NCBI GenBank assembly: GCA_946186575.1 | Contig: CAMHNO010000004.1 | Location: 1-64,000, forward strand | Length of the DNA: 64,000 nucleotides | Origin: an uncultured Prevotellaceae bacterium | Lineage (GTDB): Bacteria; Bacteroidota; Bacteroidia; Bacteroidales; Muribaculaceae | Reading direction: 5' to 3' | In this document: positions 18,215-25,690 of the stretch, one piece after another | How positions within the stretch are numbered: position 1 is the first letter of the stretch | Layout of the letters: the number at the start of each line of letters is the position of its first letter | Translations under genes and position numbers: made by a program | Notes under the pieces: model-generated | Seen by the model: only the letters and a program-made list of their open reading frames with translations | Database searches by the model: none | What the model was told of the DNA's origin: nothing

Positions 18215-18730
18215 ATGAGAATGAATATTAAACGATTAGTGATGCTCATGGTGCTCGTGGTACCAGTGGCTATGATAGCTCAAGTGAGGATTGCCACAGT
18301 CGACGTGCAGTCGATTTTCGAGGCAATGCCCGAGACCAAGGCGGCTACCGACGTGCTCAATGCTCTCTCTGAGCAGTTACACAACGAGTATGCCATGATG
18401 CAGCAAGAGTTCAACGGCAAGTATGCAGCCTATCAAGCTCTGGCTGCAAGCGACACTCCTGCCACTATCAGAGACCGCAGGGTGCGAGAAATTCAAGACG
18501 GCAACCGTGAGATTGAAGATTTCTTAGCCGCCAGCCAGGAAAGTCTTGCTAAGAAGAAGAAGGAACTCGAAGCGCCCATCTATGCCAAAATTAACGAGGC
18601 CATAAAGCAAGTGGGCGATTCGGGCGGCTACACCTATATCTTCGACATCTCGGCCATGCCAGTAGTTTATGCTGGAGCAGGGGCCGTCGATCTGACTACG
18701 GCGGTGAAGAAATGGCTGGGGCTTGAGTAG
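18215..18730 (+). CDS. OmpH/Skp-family protein (third copy)
   Basis: 171 residues with a signal sequence (about 1-23, ending MIAQ), then VRIATVDVQSIFEAMPET, a coiled coil (about 45-125) and the end YTYIFDISAMPVVYAG. It shows the same architecture as the two previous genes but is more diverged and appears to have its own promoter. The neighbouring vsr starts 50 nt downstream. Confidence 0.88.
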   Translation: MRMNIKRLVMLMVLVVPVAMIAQVRIATVDVQSIFEAMPETKAATDVLNALSEQLHNEYAMMQQEFNGKYAAYQALAASDTPATIRDRRVREIQDGNREIEDFLAASQESLAKKKKELEAPIYAKINEAIKQVGDSGGYTYIFDISAMPVVYAGAGAVDLTTAVKKWLGLE

Positions 18731-18779
18731 GAGTGTGGTCTCTCTCTTGCGTGAGGATTCATCGAAATTTATCGCTGAT

Positions 18780-19271
18780 ATGTCCGACACCATGACTCCC
18801 GAGCAGCGACATCGCTGCATGAGCCGCATCAAGAGCAAGAACACTAAGCCCGAAATGATAGTGCGCCGCTGGTTGTGGAAGCAGGGTTATCGTTATCGCT
18901 TGAATGTGTCGCAGCTGCCCGGCCGCCCCGATATTGTGTTGCCACGCTACAGCACGGTGATTTTTGTGAACGGCTGCTTCTGGCATGCACATGAGGGCTG
19001 CGACAAGTATCGAGTGCCGTCGACCAATGCCGACTTTTGGCAAGCCAAGTTCAAGCGCAATCGTGAGCGTGACCAGCGCAACTACAAGTTGCTGCACAAG
19101 ATGGGGTGGCACGTGCTTGTGGTGTGGGAATGTCAACTTGTGGCTCAGTCGCGCAGTAGCACCCTCATTGCGCTGTCAAGGCGGTTGAGCGAGATTTTTC
19201 TGGATGTTCACAAGGTGAAGCGCTACAACAGTGTCATCGACGATGATGTGGCCCTTGCCGCCGAGCCTTGA
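18780..19271 (+). CDS. vsr: Very short patch repair endonuclease Vsr
   Basis: 163 residues from MSDTMTPEQRHRCM. Vsr nicks DNA 5' of the T in T:G mismatches produced by deamination of 5-methylcytosine. The catalytic Asp is D51 in LPGRPDIVL, and the zinc/active-site cluster is C66, H69, H71 and C74 in NGCFWHAHEGC; NYKLLHKMGWHVLVVWEC follows. All expected residues are present and length is normal (E. coli Vsr has 156). No cytosine methyltransferase gene is in this window. An in-frame upstream codon at 18723 would overlap the previous gene and is not favoured. Confidence 0.93.
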   Translation: MSDTMTPEQRHRCMSRIKSKNTKPEMIVRRWLWKQGYRYRLNVSQLPGRPDIVLPRYSTVIFVNGCFWHAHEGCDKYRVPSTNADFWQAKFKRNRERDQRNYKLLHKMGWHVLVVWECQLVAQSRSSTLIALSRRLSEIFLDVHKVKRYNSVIDDDVALAAEP

Positions 19272-19498
19272 CATGGAACCTCACGTTGACAAAAAAGGCA
19301 GTTCGTGCAGTTGTGAAAAAGTTTTTAACAGCGATGTAACAAATTGCTAAAATTATCGTTCTATATTTAAGATGGGGTGGTAAATAGTTTGAAGCAAGAC
19401 CCGATCAATAGTCGATATCAATCTTGTTTGAGCAATTTATATCACCCACTTTAAAAAAGAAACTATTTATCAGGAAATAATTACTTTTATAATTATTT
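19272..19498. other. Intergenic spacer before the radical SAM gene
   Basis: 227 nt, AT-rich toward the 3' end. No TAnnTTTG box with a good partner was found, and no RNA gene is recognised. Confidence 0.3.
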
Positions 19499-20941
19499 AT
19501 GAAGATAACATTCTTAGTGCCGCCAGTTCTTGACGATCAGCGACCAGCCGAGCGCTCGGCTGGGTGCACAAGGGTGGTTTATTTTGCACCTAATATATAT
19601 GAACTCACAGTAATTGGAGTGGTAGAGGCCGAGAACATGGGGCCAGTGGCCTATGAAGATTTTGTGTTCTACAAGAAGAACGAAGTTGACTTTCGAAACT
19701 TCTTGAGCCATGACGATAGCGACATCTACTGCATCTGGACCGTGAACCTCTCAATCGAGAGTGACCTCAGGGCTATTGAGATAATGCAGAAGATTCGCCC
19801 CGAGGCGCGCATCATCATGATGGGTCCTGGGCCGTCTTATTTCATAGACAAGTGCTTGGTCAACGACCGTGTTATCATTGTCAGAGGCGAGCCCGAAGCT
19901 ACTATTGTGGAGCTGCTGCATGCGCTCGACGAGGACAAGCCACTCGACAATATCTTGGGCATCTCATGGCTGGACAGCGATGGCAAGGTCGTGAACAATG
20001 GCTTCAGGCCACTCATTGTTGACCTTGACGCGCTACCACTGCCGGCACGACATTTCATTGCCGATCGCAGCTATCACAATCCCAAAATCAAGCGCTCGGG
20101 CTACACCACAGCTTTCACGTCGCGCAACTGCCCCTATCATTGCATCTATTGCGTGCCAAGCTCACTCACCTTTGCCCGTGAGATTGAGAACAAGCGTTTC
20201 ACAGGTCGCAAGCCCACCATCTCCTATCGCACCGCCGAGAGTGTCGACCGCGAGATGGCTATTCTGCATGAGCAGGGCTACAAGGCTGTGGGATTCATGG
20301 ACGACAACTTCATCTGGAACGAAGAGCGCACGCGGCTCATGTGCGAGATTATGAAGAAATATGGCATGCTGTGGGGATGTCAGGCTCGTGTCGATGCCAT
20401 TACCGAGCCCATCGCCAAGATGCTGGGCGAGAGTGGTTGCCAGTATGTGGACCTGGGAGTGGAGTCGTTCAACGACGAGATTCTCAAGTACGTGCGCAAG
20501 GGCATCACCACCGAGCAGATTTACGAAGCCATAGGCTTGCTCAAGAAGTACAAAGTGCCCGTTAAGCTCAACGTGCTCATTGGCAGCAGTCCGCTTGAGA
20601 CCAAAGAGACGCTGCGCCACACGCTGCGCGAGGCCAAGAAGCTCAAGGTCGACCAGGTGATGTTCAACATCGTGTCGCCCTTCCCAGGCACCGAGTTCTA
20701 CAAGTTGTGCAAGGAAAACAACTGGCTATCGACTGGCGACTATGTTCCCACCGATGTGCAGCGCGAGTCAATCCTGAACTTGCCCAATATCTCGAGTACC
20801 GAGATGGAGAAGATCCTGTTCAAGAACAATTTGAGCTATTTCATCTCATGGGGCTTCATCTCCAAGCAGATGCGCCGCTTTACCAGCTTGAGCGAGTTTA
20901 CTCATGCAGCCCGAGCGTTGAAAATTAAGCTCTTTGGTTAA
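19499..20941 (+). CDS. B12-binding-type radical SAM protein
   Basis: 480 residues. The N-terminal part (about 1-165) looks like a cobalamin-binding-like Rossmann domain (MITFLVPP-type start, IRPEARIIMMGPGPS, VRGEPEATIVELL); the radical SAM core has CPYHCIYC with Cys at 211, 215 and 218, followed by GFMDDNFIWN and a TIM-barrel pattern to about 430. The N-terminal domain lacks an obvious DxHxxG signature, so cobalamin may not be bound. Relatives include anaerobic methyltransferases and lipid-modifying enzymes such as HpnJ-like proteins; substrate unknown. It is 12 nt from a GT2 gene, suggesting a surface glycan or lipid role (inference). Confidence 0.85.
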   Translation: MKITFLVPPVLDDQRPAERSAGCTRVVYFAPNIYELTVIGVVEAENMGPVAYEDFVFYKKNEVDFRNFLSHDDSDIYCIWTVNLSIESDLRAIEIMQKIRPEARIIMMGPGPSYFIDKCLVNDRVIIVRGEPEATIVELLHALDEDKPLDNILGISWLDSDGKVVNNGFRPLIVDLDALPLPARHFIADRSYHNPKIKRSGYTTAFTSRNCPYHCIYCVPSSLTFAREIENKRFTGRKPTISYRTAESVDREMAILHEQGYKAVGFMDDNFIWNEERTRLMCEIMKKYGMLWGCQARVDAITEPIAKMLGESGCQYVDLGVESFNDEILKYVRKGITTEQIYEAIGLLKKYKVPVKLNVLIGSSPLETKETLRHTLREAKKLKVDQVMFNIVSPFPGTEFYKLCKENNWLSTGDYVPTDVQRESILNLPNISSTEMEKILFKNNLSYFISWGFISKQMRRFTSLSEFTHAARALKIKLFG

Positions 20942-20953
20942 CAAAAGGCTGAA

Positions 20954-21703
20954 ATGACACGTCTCTCCATCATAATAATCACTTACAACGGCTTGGGATT
21001 TTTGACCCGTTGTCTGGCTTCATTGCAAGACTACATCGGCGACCCATCGTGCGAGGTGATTATTGTTGATAACTATTCGACCGACGGCACGCTCCACTTC
21101 CTGCGTGAGAACTATCCTCATCTGCAACTCATTCTCAACAGCGAGAACCGCGGTGTGGCTGCTGCGCGCAACCAGGGCATCGCTGTGGCTAAGGGCGAGA
21201 AGCTGCTCCTCCTCGACAACGACACCGAGGCTACTGCCGAGGCCATCGACGCCATGAGCAATTACCTCGACACTCACCCCGATGTGGGCCTGTGCGCCTG
21301 CCGCCTCGTCGACAAGGAGGGCATTGCTCAAGATAGCTGCAAGCCTTATCCTGGCTTGATGATTAAAGTGAGGAATGTGCTGGGAATTGGCAACAAGATG
21401 CGTTACACCCCCAATGCCCAAGGAATTATAGAACCAGTGTATGTGATTGGCGCATGCCAGATGTTCCCTCGCAAAGTGGCAGAAAAAGTGGGCATGCTCG
21501 ACGAGCACATCTTCTACGGTCCCGAAGATGCCGACTGGTGCCTGCGCATCAAGCAAGCGGGCTGGCGCATCATCTGCCTTAACAACTACACCATTGTGCA
21601 CGACTATCGGCGCTCAACGCGTCGCAGCCCATTCTCAAAACTCGGCCGCATGCACATCAAGGCCCTGCTCTATTTCTACTGGAAGCACAAGCGATTATTT
21701 TGA
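20954..21703 (+). CDS. Family 2 glycosyltransferase
   Basis: 249 residues. GT-A fold: LSIIIITYNGLGFLTRCLASL at the start, DNYSTDGT, NRGVAAARNQGI, the metal-binding LLLLDNDT, then YVIGACQMFPRK and the GPEDADWCLRIKQAGW motif of rhamnosyl- or other hexosyltransferases. The C terminus has a basic amphipathic end that may touch the membrane. Donor and acceptor sugars cannot be assigned. Likely cotranscribed with the radical SAM gene. Confidence 0.92.
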   Translation: MTRLSIIIITYNGLGFLTRCLASLQDYIGDPSCEVIIVDNYSTDGTLHFLRENYPHLQLILNSENRGVAAARNQGIAVAKGEKLLLLDNDTEATAEAIDAMSNYLDTHPDVGLCACRLVDKEGIAQDSCKPYPGLMIKVRNVLGIGNKMRYTPNAQGIIEPVYVIGACQMFPRKVAEKVGMLDEHIFYGPEDADWCLRIKQAGWRIICLNNYTIVHDYRRSTRRSPFSKLGRMHIKALLYFYWKHKRLF

Positions 21704-21731
21704 AACATTTAGAGCGCCACCCGTCACCGCT

Positions 21732-22142
21732 ATGAGTTTATTGTTATTATTGCCGCTGCTATTTTTTTGCCACTTCCTGGCTGATTTCTGTTTTACTACT
21801 CCCGCCATGCTCAAGGCCAAAGCCACAGGCAAGAGATGGTGGCACATTGCATGGCATGCCGCGGTGCATGCCACACTCATGGGTGCAGTGCTGATGGGGA
21901 TGATGGTTCCTCTCTATGGCGTCTCAATAAAAGCTTGCTTGTTGCTGATGGCTTTTGAACTTGTCACTCATTTTATAATTGACTATGCCAAGGGATGGAC
22001 AGCTCGCACATTCCCTCGTTATGCCGACCCTGCCCACAAGCCCTATTGGGTGCTCTATGGACTAGACCAACTGTTGCACCAGTTGGTCATTCTTGCGATT
22101 GTTGCTCTAACGGCTTTTTTCTCCCAATATCCCGTTTTGTGA
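21732..22142 (+). CDS. DUF3307 small membrane protein
   Basis: 136 residues with four hydrophobic segments. The DUF3307 pattern is seen: LLFFCHFLADFCF at the start, MLKAKATGKRWWHIAWHAAVHA, FELVTHFIIDYAKG, and YGLDQLLHQLVI near the end. Conserved His and Asp in membrane segments are typical of the family; its role is unknown, although it often sits beside regulators or surface genes. It follows the GT2 gene by 28 nt. The last 36 nt overlap a minus-strand small gene. Confidence 0.85.
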   Translation: MSLLLLLPLLFFCHFLADFCFTTPAMLKAKATGKRWWHIAWHAAVHATLMGAVLMGMMVPLYGVSIKACLLLMAFELVTHFIIDYAKGWTARTFPRYADPAHKPYWVLYGLDQLLHQLVILAIVALTAFFSQYPVL

Positions 22143-22298
22143 CGGTTCATCGCCATGGCCCTGAGGCGCCAGTTGCTGCTTGAGGCGCTTGCGGTAGGCC
22201 TCAAGGTACTGGTGCTGGCGATGACGGCGTGCGGCTTCTTTCTTGGCCTTCGCCTTGAGGTAGTCGTTATAGTGGTTTTCAACGTAGTTGTCGGCCAT
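22107..22298 (-). CDS. Small basic protein, hypothetical
   Basis: 63 residues from MADNYVENHYNDYL, rich in Lys, Arg, Gln and Ala with predicted helix (LKAKAKKEAARRHR, LEAYRKRLKQQLA). Similar-looking small basic proteins with an MADNYLE-like start are common in Bacteroidales genomes, by memory. The gene is downstream of recR on the same strand (81 nt) and overlaps the 3' end of the DUF3307 gene by 36 nt tail to tail. A longer frame to 22325 would start inside a repeat. Function unknown. Confidence 0.5.
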   Translation of the reverse strand: MADNYVENHYNDYLKAKAKKEAARRHRQHQYLEAYRKRLKQQLAPQGHGDEPSQNGILGEKSR

Positions 22299-22303
22299 AT
22301 CTT

Positions 22304-22345
22304 TAATGCATAATTCAAAATGCACAATGCATAATGATGATGAAA
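22304..22345. repeat. Short intergenic repeat with AATGCATAAT units
   Basis: AATGCATAAT occurs at about 22306-22315 and again at about 22328-22337, with related AAAATGCACA between them. The spacer lies between the stop of recR and the start of the small gene, both on the minus strand. Confidence 0.5.
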
Positions 22346-22378
22346 TTTAGTATAAAGAGACTATGTTGTTATAATGGG

Positions 22379-23008
22379 TTATTCTCGTGCGAAGGAGTCG
22401 CTGAAGAGGGTGCGGTTCAGGATTGAGCGGCCCAGGGTGAGCTCGTCGGTATACTCAATCTCGTTGCCAACGCTCACACCGCGGGCCAAGATTGTGATTT
22501 TCACGTCGGGGTAGGGTGCGAGCTTGCGATAGATGTAGAAGTTGGTGGTGTCGCCCTCCATGGTGGCGCTCAGGGCAAGAATCACCTCACGCACATGGCC
22601 ATCGGCCACTCGCTGCACTAAGCTCTCTATTTCAATATCTTGTGGGCCAATGCCATCCATGGGCGAGATGAGTCCTCCCAGCACATGATAGAGGCCATGG
22701 TGCTGTGCTGTGTTCTCAATGCTCATCACGTCTTTCACATTCTCGACCACACACACCGTGCTGCGGTCGCGCGACGGATTGGAGCAAATGGGGCACACCT
22801 CGGTCTCGCTGATGTTGTGGCACACCTTGCAATATCTTATCTCCTTGCGCAGCCTGATGATGCTCTCGCCAAAGCGCGTGGCCACATCCTCGTGCTGCCT
22901 GAGCAGGTATAGCACAAGCCTCAGAGCCGTTTTGCGGCCTATACCAGGCAGCTGTGCAAACTCGCTCACGGCGTTCTCGAGCAGAGTTGAAGCAAATTCT
23001 TGTTCCAT
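22379..23008 (-). CDS. recR: Recombination protein RecR
   Basis: 209 residues. RecR works with RecO and RecF in loading RecA at gaps. The helix-hairpin-helix ([17 protein letters not shown], about 18-35), a zinc finger with [16 protein letters not shown] (about 57-72), and a Toprim domain with [14 protein letters not shown] and the later [12 protein letters not shown] are all present. Normal length. The promoter on the minus strand puts the transcription start at or within 2 nt of the ATG, suggesting a leaderless mRNA. Confidence 0.96.
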   Translation of the reverse strand: MEQEFASTLLENAVSEFAQLPGIGRKTALRLVLYLLRQHEDVATRFGESIIRLRKEIRYCKVCHNISETEVCPICSNPSRDRSTVCVVENVKDVMSIENTAQHHGLYHVLGGLISPMDGIGPQDIEIESLVQRVADGHVREVILALSATMEGDTTNFYIYRKLAPYPDVKITILARGVSVGNEIEYTDELTLGRSILNRTLFSDSFARE

Positions 23009-23012
23009 GATG

Positions 23013-23044
23013 CAAAGTTAGGTAAAAAACATTAAATAGCCAAG
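23013..23044 (-). promoter_or_regulatory. Promoter of recR (probably leaderless)
   Basis: On the minus strand CTTG (23044-23041), 20 nt, TAACTTTG (23020-23013). The start codon begins at 23008, so the predicted transcript has almost no leader. It is back-to-back with the promoter at 23051. Confidence 0.6.
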
Positions 23045-23050
23045 TGGTGT

Positions 23051-23082
23051 CTTGTTTAGGTAAAAAAAATGAACTACCTTTG
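23051..23082 (+). promoter_or_regulatory. Promoter of the acyltransferase gene
   Basis: CTTG (23051-23054), 20 nt, TACCTTTG (23075-23082). The predicted start near 23089 excludes the upstream in-frame codon at 23044 and supports the ATG at 23131. Confidence 0.65.
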
Positions 23083-23130
23083 AAGATTGATAACAGACAT
23101 GAGATTTCTGATTTTAATCGAACACTATCT

Positions 23131-24309
23131 ATGGAAAGTAAAAACATAAGCGTGCCCAGTGAGTTTGTCGACATCTGTCCCATTCAGGACAAGGATTTTC
23201 ATAACGAGATGTCGATGCTGGTGAACGAACCCATGTTCAGGCACATCGTGAAGATGATTGCGCCAGAGTATAGCTTCTCGCAGCTGCGACTGCTATTGCT
23301 GAGCTTGAACTCGAAACATGAGTTTCAGCTCAAAGTGATGAAACCCGTGGTGGAAGGATTGCTCAAGAAAACCTCGCAGGGCCTCACGGCAAGCGGTCTT
23401 GACAACCTTGCCAAGGATGTGCCCAACACTTTCATCACCAATCATCGCGACATCGTTCTCGACTCGGCTCAACTGAGTTACCTAATGGTTGAGAACGGGC
23501 TCGACACATGCGAGATTGCCATTGGCAACAACCTGCTCATCTATAACTGGATCACGCGTTTGGTGAGGCTCAACAAGTGCTTTGTGGTGAAGCGCAATTT
23601 GGGGCGATTGCAAACCATGGCAGCCGCCATACAGCTCTCGCGCTACATCCACTTTGTGCTAACGCAAAAGCAGGGCAGCGTGTGGATTGCACAGCGCGAG
23701 GGTCGATGCAAAGACGGCAACGACCGCACGCAGGAGAGCTTGCTCAAGATGCTCACCTATGGCAACCGCGACGTGTCGTTTGTCGAGAGCCTGAAAGAGC
23801 TGAACATAGCTCCAATAGCCATCAGCTATGAGTATGACCCCAACGACCGCCTCAAGGCTCGCGAGTATCTGCTCAAGAGCAAAAACCCCAATTACAAGAA
23901 AACTCAGGAAGACGACCTTGAGAGCATGAAGATTGGCATAATTGAGAACAAGGGTCACATTCACTATGCTTTCACGCCTTGCATCAACGACAAGCTCGAG
24001 AAAATTCCTGCCGACCTCGACCGCTTGCTCATGGTGCAGCGCATTTGCGGCATCATTGACCATGCCATTCATGCCAACTACAAGATTTTTAAGACCAACT
24101 ATATTGCTCACGACTTGCTCTTCGACAACAAAGACTTTGCTGAGCATTATAGCACTCAGGACGAGAAGGAATTTCGCGACTATCTTAATGCACAGCTCGA
24201 CCGCATCACCGACATCCCAGTCAATGCCAGCGACCGCAACTACATGCTCAAGTACATGCTGCAGATGTATAGCAACCCACTTACTAATCAGATAGAGGCT
24301 AACGGATAA
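23131..24309 (+). CDS. Glycerolipid acyltransferase-like protein
   Basis: 392 residues from MESKNISVPSEF. A PlsB/PlsC-like acyltransferase core is indicated by NHRDIVLDSA (H105, D107, D111), FVVKRNLG, and WIAQREGRCKDGNDRTQESLLKM (about 205-225), which match the family's catalytic HxxxxD-like and EGxR-like blocks. The spacing is H-x5-D, so the exact catalytic pair should be confirmed. The protein lacks membrane segments. It probably acylates a glycerol phosphate or lipid intermediate (inference). The next gene starts 10 nt downstream. Confidence 0.75.
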   Translation: MESKNISVPSEFVDICPIQDKDFHNEMSMLVNEPMFRHIVKMIAPEYSFSQLRLLLLSLNSKHEFQLKVMKPVVEGLLKKTSQGLTASGLDNLAKDVPNTFITNHRDIVLDSAQLSYLMVENGLDTCEIAIGNNLLIYNWITRLVRLNKCFVVKRNLGRLQTMAAAIQLSRYIHFVLTQKQGSVWIAQREGRCKDGNDRTQESLLKMLTYGNRDVSFVESLKELNIAPIAISYEYDPNDRLKAREYLLKSKNPNYKKTQEDDLESMKIGIIENKGHIHYAFTPCINDKLEKIPADLDRLLMVQRICGIIDHAIHANYKIFKTNYIAHDLLFDNKDFAEHYSTQDEKEFRDYLNAQLDRITDIPVNASDRNYMLKYMLQMYSNPLTNQIEANG

Positions 24310-24319
24310 TTAACTGAAC

Positions 24320-25615
24320 ATGACCATTAGGTGGATTCCTCTCGTCGTACTGCTTGTCGTGAACTTTGTTCTCGACTTGTGGACATTGCGCAAGCTGTGG
24401 CACGACAAGCGATGGCACAAGGTCAAGACTGTGATGTGCGCGTCGCTCAGTGTTGTGCTGCTGGTCCTCATCGTTGCTGTGATTGTCATCCCGGGGCGGG
24501 AATGTTCCGACTCTACATTCAGGTTCTTGATGTGGTCGCTGTTCGTCTATTATTCGTTCTATATGCCACGCTACTTAGCGGCAATGGTGTGGGCTCCCAC
24601 TCACCTGAAAAGGAGCGGGCAGCGCACGCGACGAGCCGGGAGCATTGCAGCTACATCGATAGGGATTTTAGCTTTTGCCTTCATGTGGAGTGGAGTGTTC
24701 TATACTTCCAATAAGATAAAGGTCAACCGAGTTGAACTGGAATTTGAGAATCTGCCACAGGAGTTTGACGGATATCAAATTGCACAGTTCAGCGACACTC
24801 ATTTGGGAACATGGAGTGGCGACACTCGCTTTATTGCCGAATGTGTCGACTCAATCAATTCGCTGGGTGCCGACATGATTTGCTTCACCGGTGACTTGGT
24901 GAACCGGCACTCGGCCGAGGCGCTGCCATTCAAGAAAGTGCTGTCAAAACTTCATGCGCCCGACGGGGTGGTCTCGGTGCTTGGCAACCACGACGATGCT
25001 CACTACAAGAAGTGGCCTTCGCCTCAGGCCCAACAAGCCGATGCCGCAAAGCTTGTCGACATTGAGAAGGAAATGGGATGGAAAGTGCTCATCAACGATC
25101 ACATCATTTTGCGGCGCGACACAAGCGAAATGGCTGTGGTGGGCACTAAATGCTTCGAAGGATGGCCATTTGCAAGATATGCCTCGCTCGACACGGCCTT
25201 AGTGGACTATGCCACAACCAAGCGATTTGTCGTACTCTTGCAGCACATCCCCGACCAGTGGAAGATGGACTCCTTCTATCAGAAGCGAATCGTAATGCTG
25301 CGCGTTGTGGACAAGGTCGACCTCATGCTCTCGGGGCACACCCATGCCATGCAGATGATGATAAGCTTGCTGGGGCGCAACATCTCGCCAGCAGTTTTTC
25401 AAACCAAGTATTGGGGAGGGCTTTACACCGAGGGTGACCATAAGCTTTACACTAACATAGGGCTGGGAATGGTGGGAATGCCAGCCCGCCTGGGCGCCGC
25501 TTATCCCGAAGTCACTCTCATAACGCTGAAGCGGAGGGGCGAGTGCATAGCCGATGCCGATGGAAATAGAATTCAATCGGTTCCACTCCCCAAGCAATTC
25601 CCTCCCTGGAAATAA
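24320..25615 (+). CDS. Membrane-anchored metallophosphoesterase
   Basis: 431 residues. The N terminus has four hydrophobic segments (about 3-22, 37-60, 70-92, 108-130). The catalytic domain (about 150-400) carries all calcineurin-type motifs: QFSDTHLGTW, CFTGDLVNRH, LGNHDDAHY, LLQHIPDQ and LSGHTHAMQM. It matches the YkuE/YaeI-like family that can cleave lipid-linked phosphates or UDP-sugars; the substrate is not known. It follows the acyltransferase by 10 nt, which is consistent with a joint role in lipid metabolism. Confidence 0.88.
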   Translation: MTIRWIPLVVLLVVNFVLDLWTLRKLWHDKRWHKVKTVMCASLSVVLLVLIVAVIVIPGRECSDSTFRFLMWSLFVYYSFYMPRYLAAMVWAPTHLKRSGQRTRRAGSIAATSIGILAFAFMWSGVFYTSNKIKVNRVELEFENLPQEFDGYQIAQFSDTHLGTWSGDTRFIAECVDSINSLGADMICFTGDLVNRHSAEALPFKKVLSKLHAPDGVVSVLGNHDDAHYKKWPSPQAQQADAAKLVDIEKEMGWKVLINDHIILRRDTSEMAVVGTKCFEGWPFARYASLDTALVDYATTKRFVVLLQHIPDQWKMDSFYQKRIVMLRVVDKVDLMLSGHTHAMQMMISLLGRNISPAVFQTKYWGGLYTEGDHKLYTNIGLGMVGMPARLGAAYPEVTLITLKRRGECIADADGNRIQSVPLPKQFPPWK

Positions 25616-25636
25616 ACACAGATAGTTGGGTGCTTA

Positions 25637-25690
25637 GCAGCGACTCATAATTCACAACTTACAACTGAAACTCATAACTTATAACCATAT
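25637..25690. repeat. Degenerate short-period spacer before tex
   Basis: ACTCATAATTCACAACTTACAACTG and AACTCATAACTTATAACC are degenerate copies of an AACTCATAA-like 9-11 bp unit, between the stop of the phosphoesterase and the start of tex. Confidence 0.45.
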
